Origin: an uncultured Crocinitomix sp.
GTDB lineage: Bacteria; Bacteroidota; Bacteroidia; Flavobacteriales_D; Crocinitomicaceae
Assembly: GCA_937139035.1 (NCBI GenBank)
Contig: CAKZPK010000005.1
Coordinates: 1-32,366, forward strand
DNA length: 32,366 nucleotides
Direction: 5' to 3'
Part shown: positions 9,071-17,844 of the stretch, piece after piece
How positions within the stretch are numbered: the first letter of the stretch is position 1
Layout: the number at the start of each line of letters is the position of its first letter
Notes under the pieces: generated by a model
Told to the model about the DNA's origin: nothing
What the model saw: the letters and a program-made list of their open reading frames with translations, nothing else
Databases searched by the model: none
Program-made: the position numbers and the translations under genes

Positions 9071-10330
9071 CTATGGTGCAGTAATCTCTTCTTTCGACTC
9101 TTGGTCATTACCGATAAATAAAACCAAGAAAAACAGAAAGAATAAAATGCCCCATTGTCTTTCTAAAATTGATTCGAATAAACAACCTGTTGCAAAGGCT
9201 GAAATTAGAATGATTAAGAAATAGTCTCTTCTTTTAAAACCTAAGACTAAATAATAAATAAAGGAAGCAATTAGAAAAAGTGCTGGCACGATTCCAATTG
9301 ACCCTGCTGTTTGCAAATATTGACAATGCGGATTTAGTTTTTTATCAACATAAACATCCATACCACGTTCACGATAATAATCCATTAACACATCTTTTCC
9401 ATCACCAGTTCCAACTCCAAAAGGATGATCAATAATCATTTCAAAGCTTGTATTCCAAATCAGCAACCTTGCATTTATACTACTCGCATTATTCCTATTA
9501 GCCTCAATATAGGCTTCTCGATTATTAAAATAATTGCCCAATTCTGTTTTAACAGCTCTGTAATCTGACTCTAATAAATCCAAATTTTTAATTGCTAAAA
9601 TTCCGACTGTTGCCATCATAGCAATTCCAACAAAGAATAAAACCATTTTTTTTCGAAAATAGAAAATGGCAAACAAAACAGTTGCAACCATACCAGCAAA
9701 GCTAATCCAAGGCCCTAATGAATAGAATTTATAAACGAAATAATAGAATATAAATGTGACAATGATCGCACCAATCTTTTTAATCGTGTTTCCGTTTTTT
9801 CCAAAAGCATCTGCCAAAACAAGAGCTGAACCAACCACTAAGTACATAGCGGCATAAGTTGGGTGAATCCATCTTGAAAGTGCATAGGATTCAAAACAAG
9901 TTCTATTTCGAACGACATCAAAACACTCATAGGCGTAGTATATGTCCACGGCTAAATAAACAAATGCTCCAGCTATAAAAGTCCAGATTACCCAAGACTT
10001 GTTAAGTGGAACTTTCCGCTTAAATGTTCCATAAAAGAGAGGGAAAAGTAAAAAGGTTAAACGAGTTTCTATATCCTTTCCTCCGTAGTCAAAATTTTCT
10101 GTAAAAAGCAGACCAATTAAGTAACAGACAAAAAGAATTGCAAATGGATAATAGGCTTTAGAAGGTTTTTGGAATCCAAACCGCACCCCATTAATAATGG
10201 CATTTAACCCTAATCCTGCAATAATGAAAACAGCGATTTTTTGATCAACCAATAAGAAAAATGCGAATAAGAGGGTGAGCACAAACTCGGCAGCTTCAAA
10301 GAAGTTTCTTTTTTTGAATTCATTTAGCAT
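9071..10330 (-). CDS. O-antigen ligase/polymerase family membrane protein (Wzy_C type)
   Basis: 419 residues, strongly hydrophobic, with about 10-12 membrane helices. A large periplasmic loop between them contains NNREAYIEANRNNASSINAR, then HPFGVGTGDG and NPHCQYLQTAGSIGI. The pattern G-x-G-x-G plus N-P-H-x-Q-Y-L followed by another helix is the signature of the Wzy_C domain found in WaaL O-antigen ligases and some polymerases. It would transfer or polymerise undecaprenyl-linked glycans on the periplasmic face. A separate Wzy-like polymerase is encoded at 13303, so the ligase role is the more likely, but sequence alone does not settle it. The gene is divergent from the Wzz-like gene with 86 nt between them. 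Confidence 0.83.
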   Translation of the reverse strand: MLNEFKKRNFFEAAEFVLTLLFAFFLLVDQKIAVFIIAGLGLNAIINGVRFGFQKPSKAYYPFAILFVCYLIGLLFTENFDYGGKDIETRLTFLLFPLFYGTFKRKVPLNKSWVIWTFIAGAFVYLAVDIYYAYECFDVVRNRTCFESYALSRWIHPTYAAMYLVVGSALVLADAFGKNGNTIKKIGAIIVTFIFYYFVYKFYSLGPWISFAGMVATVLFAIFYFRKKMVLFFVGIAMMATVGILAIKNLDLLESDYRAVKTELGNYFNNREAYIEANRNNASSINARLLIWNTSFEMIIDHPFGVGTGDGKDVLMDYYRERGMDVYVDKKLNPHCQYLQTAGSIGIVPALFLIASFIYYLVLGFKRRDYFLIILISAFATGCLFESILERQWGILFFLFFLVLFIGNDQESKEEITAP

Positions 10331-10388
10331 TACGACAAATCTACTATTTTCTCAATAGTTGTTGCAGAACTTGGCATTAAAACTTTGT

Positions 10389-10396
10389 TATATTTG
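10389..10396 (+). promoter_or_regulatory. Putative -7 element for the Wzz-like gene
   Basis: TATATTTG fits the Bacteroidota -7 consensus TAnnTTTG and stands 20 nt before the ATG at 10417. TTG triplets upstream (10362, 10371) are not at the ideal -33 distance. The element fits a plus-strand gene that needs its own promoter inside a minus-strand cluster. Confidence 0.4.
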
Positions 10397-10416
10397 TAGA
10401 AACCAAGCCTTATTAA

Positions 10417-11130
10417 ATGGATCTTCTGAAACTTGCAATAATCACTTTGAAAAAAAACATGGCCATGGCTATCATATTGGTAGTGCTCGCCGTTGTTGGA
10501 GGTATAATTCACTACAATTTGCAAACCATTTCGTATGTCTCAAATTTTAAAACCAATAATGGTTTTGTTGACTATTCTTTATTTAAAAGTTTGACGGATT
10601 TCACTCAGATTTCTGAAGATGTTTATGATTTACCTACCGAAGAGATTAATGCTATAACGGCCCAATTAGAAGATTACCGCATTTCATTTTTAGAAGAAAC
10701 AACACTATCCATCTCATTCACAGTTGTATCTAAAACTGTTGATGCAGACCACAAAGCTCTGCAAGAGTCTATTCTGAAATTAATCAACCATAACCGTTTT
10801 ATCACCAATTCATATGAGGATGACATGATTATGATGGAGAAAAAATTGGCTTTTTTACAAGATAAAATGAATCAATTGGATTCATTGGTTATGAATCCAA
10901 CAGAATATACAGACGTAAACGACATCTTAAATGATTCTTATGACTTGTATATTGAGCAATTGGATTTAGAAGAAAAAATTAATTCAACGGGGAAGTTTGA
11001 CATTATTAAGCCAGTAACAGAGATTAAAACGAATAAAAAGCCAGCTGCTATTTACATTGCGCTTTACCTAGTTTTAGTAGGATTCATTTTTCTTTTGCTT
11101 AGCAAGAAAGAACCTACAACAAATAGTTAA
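10417..11130 (+). CDS. Small Wzz-like membrane protein, inverted within the cluster
   Basis: 237 residues with one membrane helix near each end (about 14-35, AMAIILVVLAVVGGIIHY, and about 209-230, AIYIALYLVLVGFIFLLL) and a periplasmic part between them. That part is mixed, then helical with coiled-coil tendency around residues 135-180 (MMEKKLAFLQDKMNQLDSLV). Two-helix topology with a coiled periplasmic domain is the plan of Wzz/Wzc-N chain-length regulators. The protein lacks an obvious Pro/Gly-rich motif before helix 2 and is shorter than most Wzz proteins, so the call is topological. It is the only plus-strand gene between 6.1 and 17.7 kb. Its stop faces the stop of the next glycosyltransferase gene with 2 nt between. 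Confidence 0.75.
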   Translation: MDLLKLAIITLKKNMAMAIILVVLAVVGGIIHYNLQTISYVSNFKTNNGFVDYSLFKSLTDFTQISEDVYDLPTEEINAITAQLEDYRISFLEETTLSISFTVVSKTVDADHKALQESILKLINHNRFITNSYEDDMIMMEKKLAFLQDKMNQLDSLVMNPTEYTDVNDILNDSYDLYIEQLDLEEKINSTGKFDIIKPVTEIKTNKKPAAIYIALYLVLVGFIFLLLSKKEPTTNS

Positions 11131-11132
11131 CA

Positions 11133-12239
11133 CTATACTTTTTCCTTTAAAATTCGTGAATAGTGGTTCATCATTAGGTCTGCATTTTGTTCCCAATCAT
11201 AATGTTTAAGAGCATTTAGGCGTCCATTTTTTCCAAGGCGTTCTCTCAGTGCTTTATCCTTCACTAAAAGCGTAATCTTTTCTGCCAAACAAGCTGTGTC
11301 GCGCGGAGGACAAATTAATCCTGTCTCCCCTTCCACTACAACCTCTGGTAATCCTCCAATATTAGAAACTACTACAGGTTTTTCGCAAGCTGATGCCTCA
11401 ACTGCTGCAACACCAAAGCTCTCACCACTTTTTACAGATGGAACAACTACAATATCCATTTTATTAAAATAATCAGGAACAGCGTCATGCGGGACAGCGC
11501 CAGTAAAGGTCACATTATCATTTATGCCTAAATCAGACACTTGTTTTTTTAATGCTTCTTCTTTACTTCCTTTTCCAACTATTAACAATTCATACTGCTG
11601 AGAATCATCTCTTTTTAGTAGTACATTAAATGCGTCTATCAAATAACTGATTCCGTACTTATCTTCTAATGTCTTAACAATTCCTACAATGATTTTATTT
11701 TCATCTCGCTCTACAGTTTTATGTTTAAAAACCTTCATATCAACTCCAAAAGGAACGACATGAACATCTTTATTAGTGTAAAGCATTGCCTCTTTTGCCA
11801 TTACTTTACTTGTAGAAAAGATTCCTTTTGCTTTTCGTAAGTTTCGTTTGAATAAGTATTTCTTTATAGCAGATTCTTTAGGGAAAGAAAAAACATCTTC
11901 TCCCCAAACAGAAATTAAAAACCGTTTATGATTTAGAAATGTTCCAATTAAGCCATAACTAGTCGCATAATGCGCGTGTACTAAATCGGGCTTAAATTCT
12001 GCTGCTATTTTACGGATACGTTTATAAACTGAAACATATTTCACTTTCTTGACTCCACTCTTACCGTATTGATTGGTAAATTCGGCATGATGAACCTTCA
12101 CATTCTCTAAATCATCATAAAAATTATCCGTTGGTTTACCAAATCCAAAAACCTGAATTTCTGCTCCACGAATAGCTAATGCGCGCACCCATTTTTTAGT
12201 GTGAATAGAATTTAAATCAGATAAGAGTAATAATTTCAT
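11133..12239 (-). CDS. Glycosyltransferase family 4
   Basis: 368 residues with a GT-B fold. The N-terminal domain has LLLSDLNSIHTKKWVRALA and DLVHAHYATSYGLIG. The C-terminal donor domain has KIIVGIVKTLEDKYGISYLI, the strand LLIVGKGSKEE, VTFTGAVPHD and the retaining-enzyme E-x7-E motif in GESFGVAAVEA, followed by NIGGLPEVVVEGETGL. It would add a sugar from a nucleotide donor to the lipid-linked repeat unit in the cytosol. Donor and linkage cannot be read from sequence. It lies 6 nt downstream of the other GT4-like gene. Confidence 0.93.
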   Translation of the reverse strand: MKLLLLSDLNSIHTKKWVRALAIRGAEIQVFGFGKPTDNFYDDLENVKVHHAEFTNQYGKSGVKKVKYVSVYKRIRKIAAEFKPDLVHAHYATSYGLIGTFLNHKRFLISVWGEDVFSFPKESAIKKYLFKRNLRKAKGIFSTSKVMAKEAMLYTNKDVHVVPFGVDMKVFKHKTVERDENKIIVGIVKTLEDKYGISYLIDAFNVLLKRDDSQQYELLIVGKGSKEEALKKQVSDLGINDNVTFTGAVPHDAVPDYFNKMDIVVVPSVKSGESFGVAAVEASACEKPVVVSNIGGLPEVVVEGETGLICPPRDTACLAEKITLLVKDKALRERLGKNGRLNALKHYDWEQNADLMMNHYSRILKEKV

Positions 12240-12245
12240 GATAAC

Positions 12246-13322
12246 TTAAATGGTATTGAACAAAGCTACTAATTTCTCTAGACCTGCTGCTCTTGAAAAA
12301 GGATGTGTATCAACAATTTCAATTTCTCTTGCCTGCAATTTTGTTATAGCTTCTTTTATTGATTCAGGCTTGTTAATTGCCCATTCAGCATTAGGGTAAT
12401 TATTCAAAATAGACTGAATTCCGCCTGTTTGCTTTTCTCCTTCGGTAATTACTAGCACCTTTTTATTCAAGGCTATATAGTCATATGTTTTAGTGGGAGT
12501 TTCAAATGGTTTACCCCCCGTCAATACAGTACATATTTGAGATGTATTTATATTATTAAGCAATTCACTATAGGGAATAAAACCTTGCGAAGAAATTCGC
12601 GGATTATTCATTGCGTCTAACTCTTCATACTCTTTTCCAACCTGTCTAAAAGAAAGATTATCATTTGCAGAAACAATGCTTAATAAATGATCCATTTTAA
12701 AATCAGCATAGAGTTTACCACCATTCAAAATTTGACCTTGAACTACACTTGTAGATTTTTGCTCATTTTGATTTAAGATTGCATCATCAAAACCATTAGG
12801 AATAACAGTCACTTTATCTGCATGTTTCATCTGATTTTTGCAAATATCATTAACAGTAGTAACAGCATCTGCCATTTGATTGAAACGTTTTTCAAAATAA
12901 CCTTTCACAGTCTTCTTTAACCATTTATCGCCATGTCTTGGATTATACCCAAATGGGTCGCGATAATCCAAAATGACTTTGCAGTTAAATTTCTTTTTTA
13001 AAAATGCCCCTACACCAAAGTGCATAAATGGGCCACCAGAAAAAACAACAATGTCATAATCAAAATTTGACAAGTTGGCAAAATATTCCTTCAAGGTTAT
13101 TTTCCAATTTAAACCTTGATCTTTAATCAATTTCCGTAGCAATCCGCCCGACTGAGAAGCTGGCAAATAAGTAATATTTGGAGAAACAACTGTCTGCTCT
13201 GTAGCCGTGATTACATGCGCCTCAATTCCATGTTTAAGCATGTTATTTGCCCAATACGTTGTGCGTTTAGCACCTACACCTGGATAAGGATCAAAAAGAT
13301 AACTAATGAATACTACTTTCAC
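12246..13322 (-). CDS. Glycosyltransferase, GT4-like
   Basis: 358 residues, GTG start; the first 20 nt overlap the end of the upstream polymerase gene. The N-terminal segment VVFISYLFDPYPGVGAKRT, with ANNMLKHGIEAHVIT, resembles the acceptor domain of GT4 enzymes with the Gly-rich turn. VILDYRDPFGYNPRHG, MADAVTTVNDICK and VTVIPNGFDD follow. The C-terminal donor region has ETPTKTYDYIALNKKVL where the canonical E-x7-E would be, so the second Glu is replaced. This lineage is common in polysaccharide clusters. The donor sugar is unknown. Confidence 0.87.
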   Translation of the reverse strand: MKVVFISYLFDPYPGVGAKRTTYWANNMLKHGIEAHVITATEQTVVSPNITYLPASQSGGLLRKLIKDQGLNWKITLKEYFANLSNFDYDIVVFSGGPFMHFGVGAFLKKKFNCKVILDYRDPFGYNPRHGDKWLKKTVKGYFEKRFNQMADAVTTVNDICKNQMKHADKVTVIPNGFDDAILNQNEQKSTSVVQGQILNGGKLYADFKMDHLLSIVSANDNLSFRQVGKEYEELDAMNNPRISSQGFIPYSELLNNINTSQICTVLTGGKPFETPTKTYDYIALNKKVLVITEGEKQTGGIQSILNNYPNAEWAINKPESIKEAITKLQAREIEIVDTHPFSRAAGLEKLVALFNTI

Positions 13323-14664
13323 GATTAACCTTTAACATTTTTTTTAGTAAAAAATTGCTTGCTGCAAATAAAATAAGTGGCCAAATTAATAATTTCAAAA
13401 ATAAGAAATTTACAAAGCCCGAGCCAACTACCCATTTCACAGTTAATGCTACATAAAAGGCCAATAACCAAGGTTCCTTTGCATTTTTCAATAAAAACAA
13501 ATGCACAGACTGCACTACAAACCCCACTACTAAAGGAGCTATTACTAAACCTACGTATCCATAATTAGCCCATGCTTCACCCATGTAAAAGCCAGAATAT
13601 AAATTTCCTGTTCCGGCGTTAACCGTTTCTGGATGAATGTACATTTTTAAAAGCCGTGCAGACTCCACAGCATTCATGCTTGTATGATCGATAATAAAAC
13701 TAGGAATACCAACGCCATAGGTTTCTACCGTAATAACATCAGGAAACAGCTCAAGTGAAAGCGGAAAACCAAAATAGCCAATTAAAAAGGTTCGTCCATA
13801 AAAACCAGAATTGGTTCGGAATAATTGATCAGCAATTCCATGATCGGTTGTTAAACTATAGCCAACTAAAATAGCTGCAACTGGCAAAACAACGAATGTT
13901 ACAAAGGTTTTTTTAGAAATTCCGCCAGCAATAAAAACCTCTAAAATAGCAAAGCCTAAAATGTAAAATGCAACGGGTGCTTTTTGCACATCATGGCTGA
14001 CAAGGATTAACGCTACTAATAAATTGACTACAAAGATCCCAATGAAAAACAGGCTCTTATATTTTCGCATTAAAATGTAAGAATAATATGAAACCACAGG
14101 AATCATTATTAAGCCCAGTAAATTTTTGATATAAATAATTCCTCCAAAATCGCGCCTTGCTGTAATCCTGTCAATATTGGCCTGATTAGCATCCCCCTCT
14201 ACCAAAAGAGTATACAGCGGAACGTTTTTAGTGTTTAACAAAATATAACCCAATACTGAAACTGCAAAAAAGGTTAATACAAGCAACACTAACTTATTTC
14301 GATTCATAGAACCTACAATCTCAATAGGTGCTTTTAGGTAGGTATTAAACAATTGACGCCCATTTACTTTGAAAAGCTTATTGAGCATAATCATCCCAAA
14401 CGGCATGATTAATATGGAATACATAGTCCACGCCCAAGCCTCTAATTTAACAGCATCTGATACTACCTCTACATCTGGATGATAATCTAAACGTCCCATT
14501 GCTAAAAGCACAGAAGCAACTAGGCCTGATGTAACAATTTGTACGTAGAACACATATGAAACAGTGTTGAGTTTCAGTAATGACATTGACCCACACGCGA
14601 TACGAAACATGCTTATAGAAGCAAGCGTACACAAAATAGAGGTTATGATAATCAATGCGTTCAT
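13303..14664 (-). CDS. O-antigen/capsule polymerase-like membrane protein (Wzy)
   Basis: 453 residues with about ten to twelve hydrophobic helices and a large external loop around residues 280-370 (TNSGFYGRTFLIG, then YGVGIPSFIIDH and TGNLYSGFYMGEAWANYGYVG). The last stretch, with Tyr/Gly-rich residues before a membrane helix, is a usual sign of Wzy or oligosaccharide-repeat polymerases, which are otherwise poorly conserved. It would join repeat units on the periplasmic side. It overlaps the downstream GT gene by 20 nt, and its ATG sits in the Wzx stop codon (ATGA). The wzx-wzy adjacency supports the call. Confidence 0.82.
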   Translation of the reverse strand: MNALIIITSILCTLASISMFRIACGSMSLLKLNTVSYVFYVQIVTSGLVASVLLAMGRLDYHPDVEVVSDAVKLEAWAWTMYSILIMPFGMIMLNKLFKVNGRQLFNTYLKAPIEIVGSMNRNKLVLLVLTFFAVSVLGYILLNTKNVPLYTLLVEGDANQANIDRITARRDFGGIIYIKNLLGLIMIPVVSYYSYILMRKYKSLFFIGIFVVNLLVALILVSHDVQKAPVAFYILGFAILEVFIAGGISKKTFVTFVVLPVAAILVGYSLTTDHGIADQLFRTNSGFYGRTFLIGYFGFPLSLELFPDVITVETYGVGIPSFIIDHTSMNAVESARLLKMYIHPETVNAGTGNLYSGFYMGEAWANYGYVGLVIAPLVVGFVVQSVHLFLLKNAKEPWLLAFYVALTVKWVVGSGFVNFLFLKLLIWPLILFAASNFLLKKMLKVNRESSIH

Positions 14665-15953
14665 TGGTCAGCTTTTTTTGCTGTATTGATTAGGGCAAAA
14701 ATAAAAAATGAATAGCAGAGAAAGCCACTTCCTGCTAATAACATAAAGGTTAATTCAAAATCCTTAAAATAGTAATATCCTAGAAGCAATGCTGTTATTT
14801 GGCTAAATAAAAAGATAAGGTTCTGTCTAAACTCGACTCCAATTTTGCGCACGGCAGAAAACAATGTTGATTGAGAAAAGTACACAAAGCGAACTAGGAA
14901 AAATGGAGCAAAATAGCTTGACAATTGACCTGCAACGCGATAATCAGCACCGAAAACAAACTCAAACAAGGGTGCTCCAAAAAAGAAAATCACCGCCATT
15001 GGAAATGACATGAGTAATAGAAGACGAATGCTAGACTTTTTAATGTAACCACTTATGGCTTTACCTTCATTTAAATCACTCGATATTTTTTGATAAAATA
15101 CTTGAGAGACTGATCTACCAATCATGGTAATCGGAGCATTTAACACTCGTGTAATTGCATCAAATAGACCAGAAACAAATGATCCATAAAATCCAAAAAT
15201 CATAAATGTTGGCAACTGTAAGGCTAGCATATTTAATAAACCAGAAGGTAAACTTTTAAAAGGAAAATCAGCATATTTCTTCAAATTTTCACGCGTATCA
15301 CCAACCTCACCTTTAATCAAATTTAGTTTTGAGGCGGTCAAAAATAAAATACTTGTAATAAATCCAATTATATAACCAAAAAACAATCCGAAAAAACCAA
15401 AATTAGCCGCACCTAACACGCCATAAACTGCGTTTGTTCCAACCGCTTGAGCAATTCTATTCTTTGACAATGTTTTATATGCCTTTTGGCGCGTAAACAA
15501 GTAGTTTAATGCATTATAAACAGTCAACAAGAAAACACCTACTGGCAAACAATAGATAAGATACTTGACAAGGTTTATGTCTGTCACTTCTTTTGGATCA
15601 ATCAACTCATGAACTTGTATGAGGTTCAAAATGCCATCAGCTGTGAATAACAGTACAATTAATAACAATACATTAAATGCCAATGAAAGAATAAGGGATA
15701 AACGAAAAATTGCGCGTGCATTCTTATCTTCTTTCGGAAGAACTATTGCCATTTCATATCGCCCAGTTGCTAAGACAGCCAAAACACCAACTGCACTTGC
15801 ATACAAAGCCATGATTCCAAAATCAGAAACAGTAAAGATTCGCCGCAAAATTAATTGCATTGCAATACCAATAATCTGGGCAATGACAGTTCCCTGAAGC
15901 AATATCAGAACATGCCTAAGTAGTTCACTCTTTCCAAGTAACCGTTTAATCAT
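14661..15953 (-). CDS. wzx: Wzx-like polysaccharide flippase (MOP superfamily)
   Basis: 430 residues from the ATG at 15953, giving MIKRLLGKSELLRH. A TTG nine bases further out is a weaker start. About twelve membrane helices are visible, with the N-terminal LLQGTVIAQIIGIAMQLILRR, then FTVSDFGIMALYAS and TGRYEMAIVLPKED, which are characteristic of the polysaccharide transporters in the MATE/MOP superfamily. It moves the undecaprenyl-linked repeat unit across the inner membrane. Its stop overlaps the start of the Wzy-like gene (ATGA), which couples flippase and polymerase. The 107-nt spacer upstream to the GT2 gene shows no terminator. Confidence 0.92.
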   Translation of the reverse strand: MIKRLLGKSELLRHVLILLQGTVIAQIIGIAMQLILRRIFTVSDFGIMALYASAVGVLAVLATGRYEMAIVLPKEDKNARAIFRLSLILSLAFNVLLLIVLLFTADGILNLIQVHELIDPKEVTDINLVKYLIYCLPVGVFLLTVYNALNYLFTRQKAYKTLSKNRIAQAVGTNAVYGVLGAANFGFFGLFFGYIIGFITSILFLTASKLNLIKGEVGDTRENLKKYADFPFKSLPSGLLNMLALQLPTFMIFGFYGSFVSGLFDAITRVLNAPITMIGRSVSQVFYQKISSDLNEGKAISGYIKKSSIRLLLLMSFPMAVIFFFGAPLFEFVFGADYRVAGQLSSYFAPFFLVRFVYFSQSTLFSAVRKIGVEFRQNLIFLFSQITALLLGYYYFKDFELTFMLLAGSGFLCYSFFIFALINTAKKADQ

Positions 15954-16060
15954 TACCAACAAAGTTAACCTAAGATTTTAAATTGATTCAATGCTTGCAA
16001 ATTAATAAACCACGATAAAATGTTTAAAGCCGAAAAGAGAATGCAATAACCTGACTTTGA

Positions 16061-17071
16061 TTATCCGCGTGTAGAATCCTTACTTCTTTTAGAAGGTTTT
16101 TTATTCAATAATAGAAATTGTACAATTCCTATTAAATAGCCAAAACCATAACTAAAATGTAAAACTGGAAAAATTCTTGAAATCTTTAAGCCTTCAATAA
16201 AAGATGCTCCTGCTTTTAATCCGCTTGCAACTGCCATTAAACCATAAAGACTTACACCTGCTAATACTAGCCACCAGAAAAATGGAAACAGAATAGAAAG
16301 AAGAATTCCTCCCATTAAACCAAGAACAAAAAACAAGGGAACCATTTGTCTTATCGTAGTAATAGTTTTATGTTTCTTATTGACATAAACTTTCCAATAA
16401 CCATATTGATAATATTGCCGGTATAATTTTGAAACTGAACCACGCACGTAGTAGTTAGAAACAATACTTGGGTCAAAATAGATTTTATATCCAGCCTTGG
16501 TTACTTTATAATTATACTCGTCATCTTGATTTCGAACTAAATCTTCATCAAACCCTCCAATTTCGTAATGTATTTTTTTCCAATATGCACCAAATGCAAC
16601 TGTATCTACAAATCCAGCTTTCCCGCCTACCCTAAATGTTGCATTACCAACCCCAAAGGCAGATGACATAGCTTTTGAAATCAATTCTCCAGGCTTGTTT
16701 TCATAAATATTCATGATTTGACCACCAGAACATCCAACTGAAGCGTCATTCAATAATACAGCAACATTTTTACTTACAAAATCGACATTTAAAAAGGCAT
16801 GTCCACCTAATATGATAAAAATTTCTCCCTTTGCATTATCAACTCCAAGATTAAGCGCTTGCGGCGTAAACCTAGCCTCGTTATCAATCAACCGCACGCG
16901 ATCATCACTATAAGCACTAACAATATCTCGTGTACCGTCATCACTCATGCCGTCCACAATCAAAACCTCCAAATCACCTTGATAATCTTGGCTTAAGATT
17001 GAATCAATGTTTTTGGCAATATAGTTCGCCTCATTGCGACAAGGAATAATAATACTAACAGTAGGTTGCAA
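16061..17071 (-). CDS. Glycosyltransferase family 2, ExoA-like, with C-terminal membrane helices
   Basis: 336 residues from a TTG; the frame has a stop 15 nt upstream and no ATG in between, so TTG at 17069-17071 is the only start that keeps the conserved N-terminus PTVSIIIPCRNEANYI. The GT-A domain shows LEVLIVDGMSDDGTRD, TPQALNLGVDNAKGEIFIILGGHA and the acceptor-side NQDDEYNYK. Residues about 245-320 carry two or three membrane helices. ExoA, a succinoglycan glucosyltransferase, has the same arrangement and the ALN...G motif. It probably extends the lipid-linked glycan. It starts 11 nt after the PIG-L stop. Confidence 0.9.
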   Translation of the reverse strand: MQPTVSIIIPCRNEANYIAKNIDSILSQDYQGDLEVLIVDGMSDDGTRDIVSAYSDDRVRLIDNEARFTPQALNLGVDNAKGEIFIILGGHAFLNVDFVSKNVAVLLNDASVGCSGGQIMNIYENKPGELISKAMSSAFGVGNATFRVGGKAGFVDTVAFGAYWKKIHYEIGGFDEDLVRNQDDEYNYKVTKAGYKIYFDPSIVSNYYVRGSVSKLYRQYYQYGYWKVYVNKKHKTITTIRQMVPLFFVLGLMGGILLSILFPFFWWLVLAGVSLYGLMAVASGLKAGASFIEGLKISRIFPVLHFSYGFGYLIGIVQFLLLNKKPSKRSKDSTRG

Positions 17072-17082
17072 AGCGCTATCTT

Positions 17083-17706
17083 TTAATTAATCCAACGAAT
17101 AACTTCAAATGTCTCAGCATATTTTGCATTAATTTGCACACCACGAACGGTTGCTAATGACTCAATAAAATGCTGATTAGCATAAGGGCGGTGAGATTGA
17201 GATTCGTATTTTTTTAGAGCATTAACCTTAGCTGTTAAATTACTTTCACTCAATTTAAAAAAGCACGAAGTCTCAAAAGAGATATTGTTCCAAGGCATCT
17301 CATAAGAAAGAATAGTGGTAAACTTAAAAGCTCTTAAACCTTCTTCTGCAACCGTTTTATGATCTTGATGCATATCCGTTAATGCAGGAATAAACACCAT
17401 GTCAGGTTGAATCTTAGTTCTTAATTTAATAATATCATCCAAGATAGCTTGGCGGTGATAATTAAAGGTTCGCACCTCATAATCCAATAAAATTAAGTTT
17501 TCATCCTTAACGCCTAATTCTTTCACGGCGGCTTTTACTTCTGTTACCAGAATATCCGAAGGGTAGCGAGAAAGTACAGATTGTTTGCAAGGAGAAAAGG
17601 CTACGTAATAAACTTCATTACCTTCTTCAATCAACTTATTTATTGTTCCTCCACATCCAAATTCACCATCATCAGTATGCGGGGCAAGTACTAGAATTTT
17701 TTTCAT
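17083..17706 (-). CDS. PIG-L/LmbE-family deacetylase
   Basis: 207 residues. The metal-binding signature is APHTDDGEFGCGGTI (His10, Asp12, Asp13), a variant of AHPDDE in which Pro is Thr and Gly precedes the Glu; such HxDDGE variants are frequent. The second motif, DMHQDHKTVAEEG, supplies the third zinc ligand. PIG-L enzymes remove the N-acetyl group from GlcNAc-containing substrates. In a polysaccharide cluster a nucleotide or lipid-linked HexNAc is likely, while N-acyl amino sugars are also possible. It is the first gene of the minus-strand cluster and is followed 11 nt later by the GT2 gene. Confidence 0.9.
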   Translation of the reverse strand: MKKILVLAPHTDDGEFGCGGTINKLIEEGNEVYYVAFSPCKQSVLSRYPSDILVTEVKAAVKELGVKDENLILLDYEVRTFNYHRQAILDDIIKLRTKIQPDMVFIPALTDMHQDHKTVAEEGLRAFKFTTILSYEMPWNNISFETSCFFKLSESNLTAKVNALKKYESQSHRPYANQHFIESLATVRGVQINAKYAETFEVIRWIN

Positions 17707-17780
17707 CTGTGCTTTTTTCTATATCCTTTCATACGGGCAATTGCCCAAATATGTTCTGCGAAATTAATTGATTCCAAATA

Positions 17781-17815
17781 AAAAGCGACCTATCTTAGTT
17801 AGAAAGGCCGCTTTT
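17781..17815 (-). terminator. Terminator after rny
   Basis: Read on the minus strand, AAAAGCGGCC (17815-17806) pairs with GGTCGCTTTT (17790-17781) through a 10-bp stem with one G-U wobble. The loop is 15 nt and the T-rich tail includes the T of the stem. It separates rny from the polysaccharide cluster. On the plus strand the wobble becomes an A-C mismatch, so minus-strand function is favoured. The 138-nt spacer 17707-17844 holds nothing else. Confidence 0.75.
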
Positions 17816-17844
17816 ATCATTTGATTGTATTTTTATAGTCCGGC

